This document shows, one piece after another, positions 5,404-5,444 of a stretch of DNA of 5,444 nt (the stretch's first letter is position 1; every line of letters starts with the position of its first letter). The notes under the pieces were generated by a model. It had not been told where the DNA came from and made no database searches. It saw only the letters and a list, made by a program, of their open reading frames with translations. Origin of the DNA: Ruminococcus sp. UBA1366. Lineage in GTDB: Bacteria; Bacillota; Clostridia; Oscillospirales; Ruminococcaceae. The DNA is taken from the NCBI GenBank assembly GCA_002306005.1, contig DBRO01000012.1, positions 9,788-15,231 on the forward strand, written 5' to 3'. Both the position numbers and the translations under genes were made by a program.

Positions 5404-5444
5404 ATGAAAACACTGGATCTTGCACAGGAGCTTTCCTCCAACAG
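5404..5444 (+). CDS. Start of a further pur operon gene, possibly PurO-like IMP cyclohydrolase (truncated by window edge)
   Basis: Only the first 13 codons, MKTLDLAQELSSN, are inside the window. A strong ribosome binding site, AGGAAAGGA (5388-5395), 8 nt upstream and the 18-nt gap to purN show it is a real operon gene. In many Firmicutes purH follows purN, but PurH starts with a KRALISVSDKTG-like segment, which is not seen here. A start of the type ...LxxELxSNxYPGRGI is what I recall for the stand-alone IMP cyclohydrolase family (PF07826, PurO-like) found in some Clostridia, which would close the purine ring of FAICAR to IMP. The visible residues are too few to decide, so the gene is certain but the product is a guess. 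Confidence 0.4.
   Translation, partial: MKTLDLAQELSSN

Overview
The window looks like a stretch of chromosome from a low-to-mid-GC Firmicute, most likely a member of the Clostridia (Oscillospiraceae/Ruminococcaceae-like). The reasons are strong AAAGGA/GGAGG ribosome binding sites, textbook sigma-A type promoters, a Bacillus-type PurF with a cleavable propeptide and four Fe-S cysteines, and a tight purE-F-M-N gene order. The organism assignment is an inference from these traits, not a database result.

Layout. Bases 1-101 hold the short gap after rsmA on the minus strand and, at the very edge, the ribosome binding site of a further minus-strand gene whose start lies outside. Bases 102-971 (minus) encode RsmA/KsgA, the 16S rRNA dimethyladenosine transferase. 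It has a consensus promoter at 1010-1038 and a GTG start. Divergently, 1113-1355 (plus) encodes an 80-residue helical protein resembling the C-terminal domain of YdeI/OmdA proteins. Bases 1356-1671 form a regulatory stretch: a weak terminator for the small gene, then a strong promoter (1428-1456), a structured leader of about 210 nt carrying a 37-codon ORF with its own ribosome binding site (1493-1606), and a strong intrinsic terminator (1613-1646) that ends only 25 nt before purE.

From 1672 to the right edge is a plus-strand de novo purine (IMP) operon: purE (N5-CAIR mutase), purF (PRPP amidotransferase, first committed step), purM (AIR synthetase), purN (GAR formyltransferase) and the first 13 codons of a following gene. 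That gene does not begin like a normal PurH; it may be a PurO-like (IMP_cyclohyd family) IMP cyclohydrolase. Gaps between the genes are 72, 19, 20 and 18 nt, consistent with one transcript. purK, purC, purD and purL/Q/S are not in the window.

The most interesting part is the purE leader. No second promoter is visible between the terminator at 1613-1646 and purE, so the operon seems to depend on read-through of a terminator placed just after a short translated ORF. That is the geometry of transcription attenuation, possibly sensed by the ribosome on the leader peptide. I see no match to the known purine, PRPP/ppGpp (ykkC), ZTP (pfl) or THF riboswitch cores, so this may be an undescribed control element. 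The switching mechanism itself is inference.
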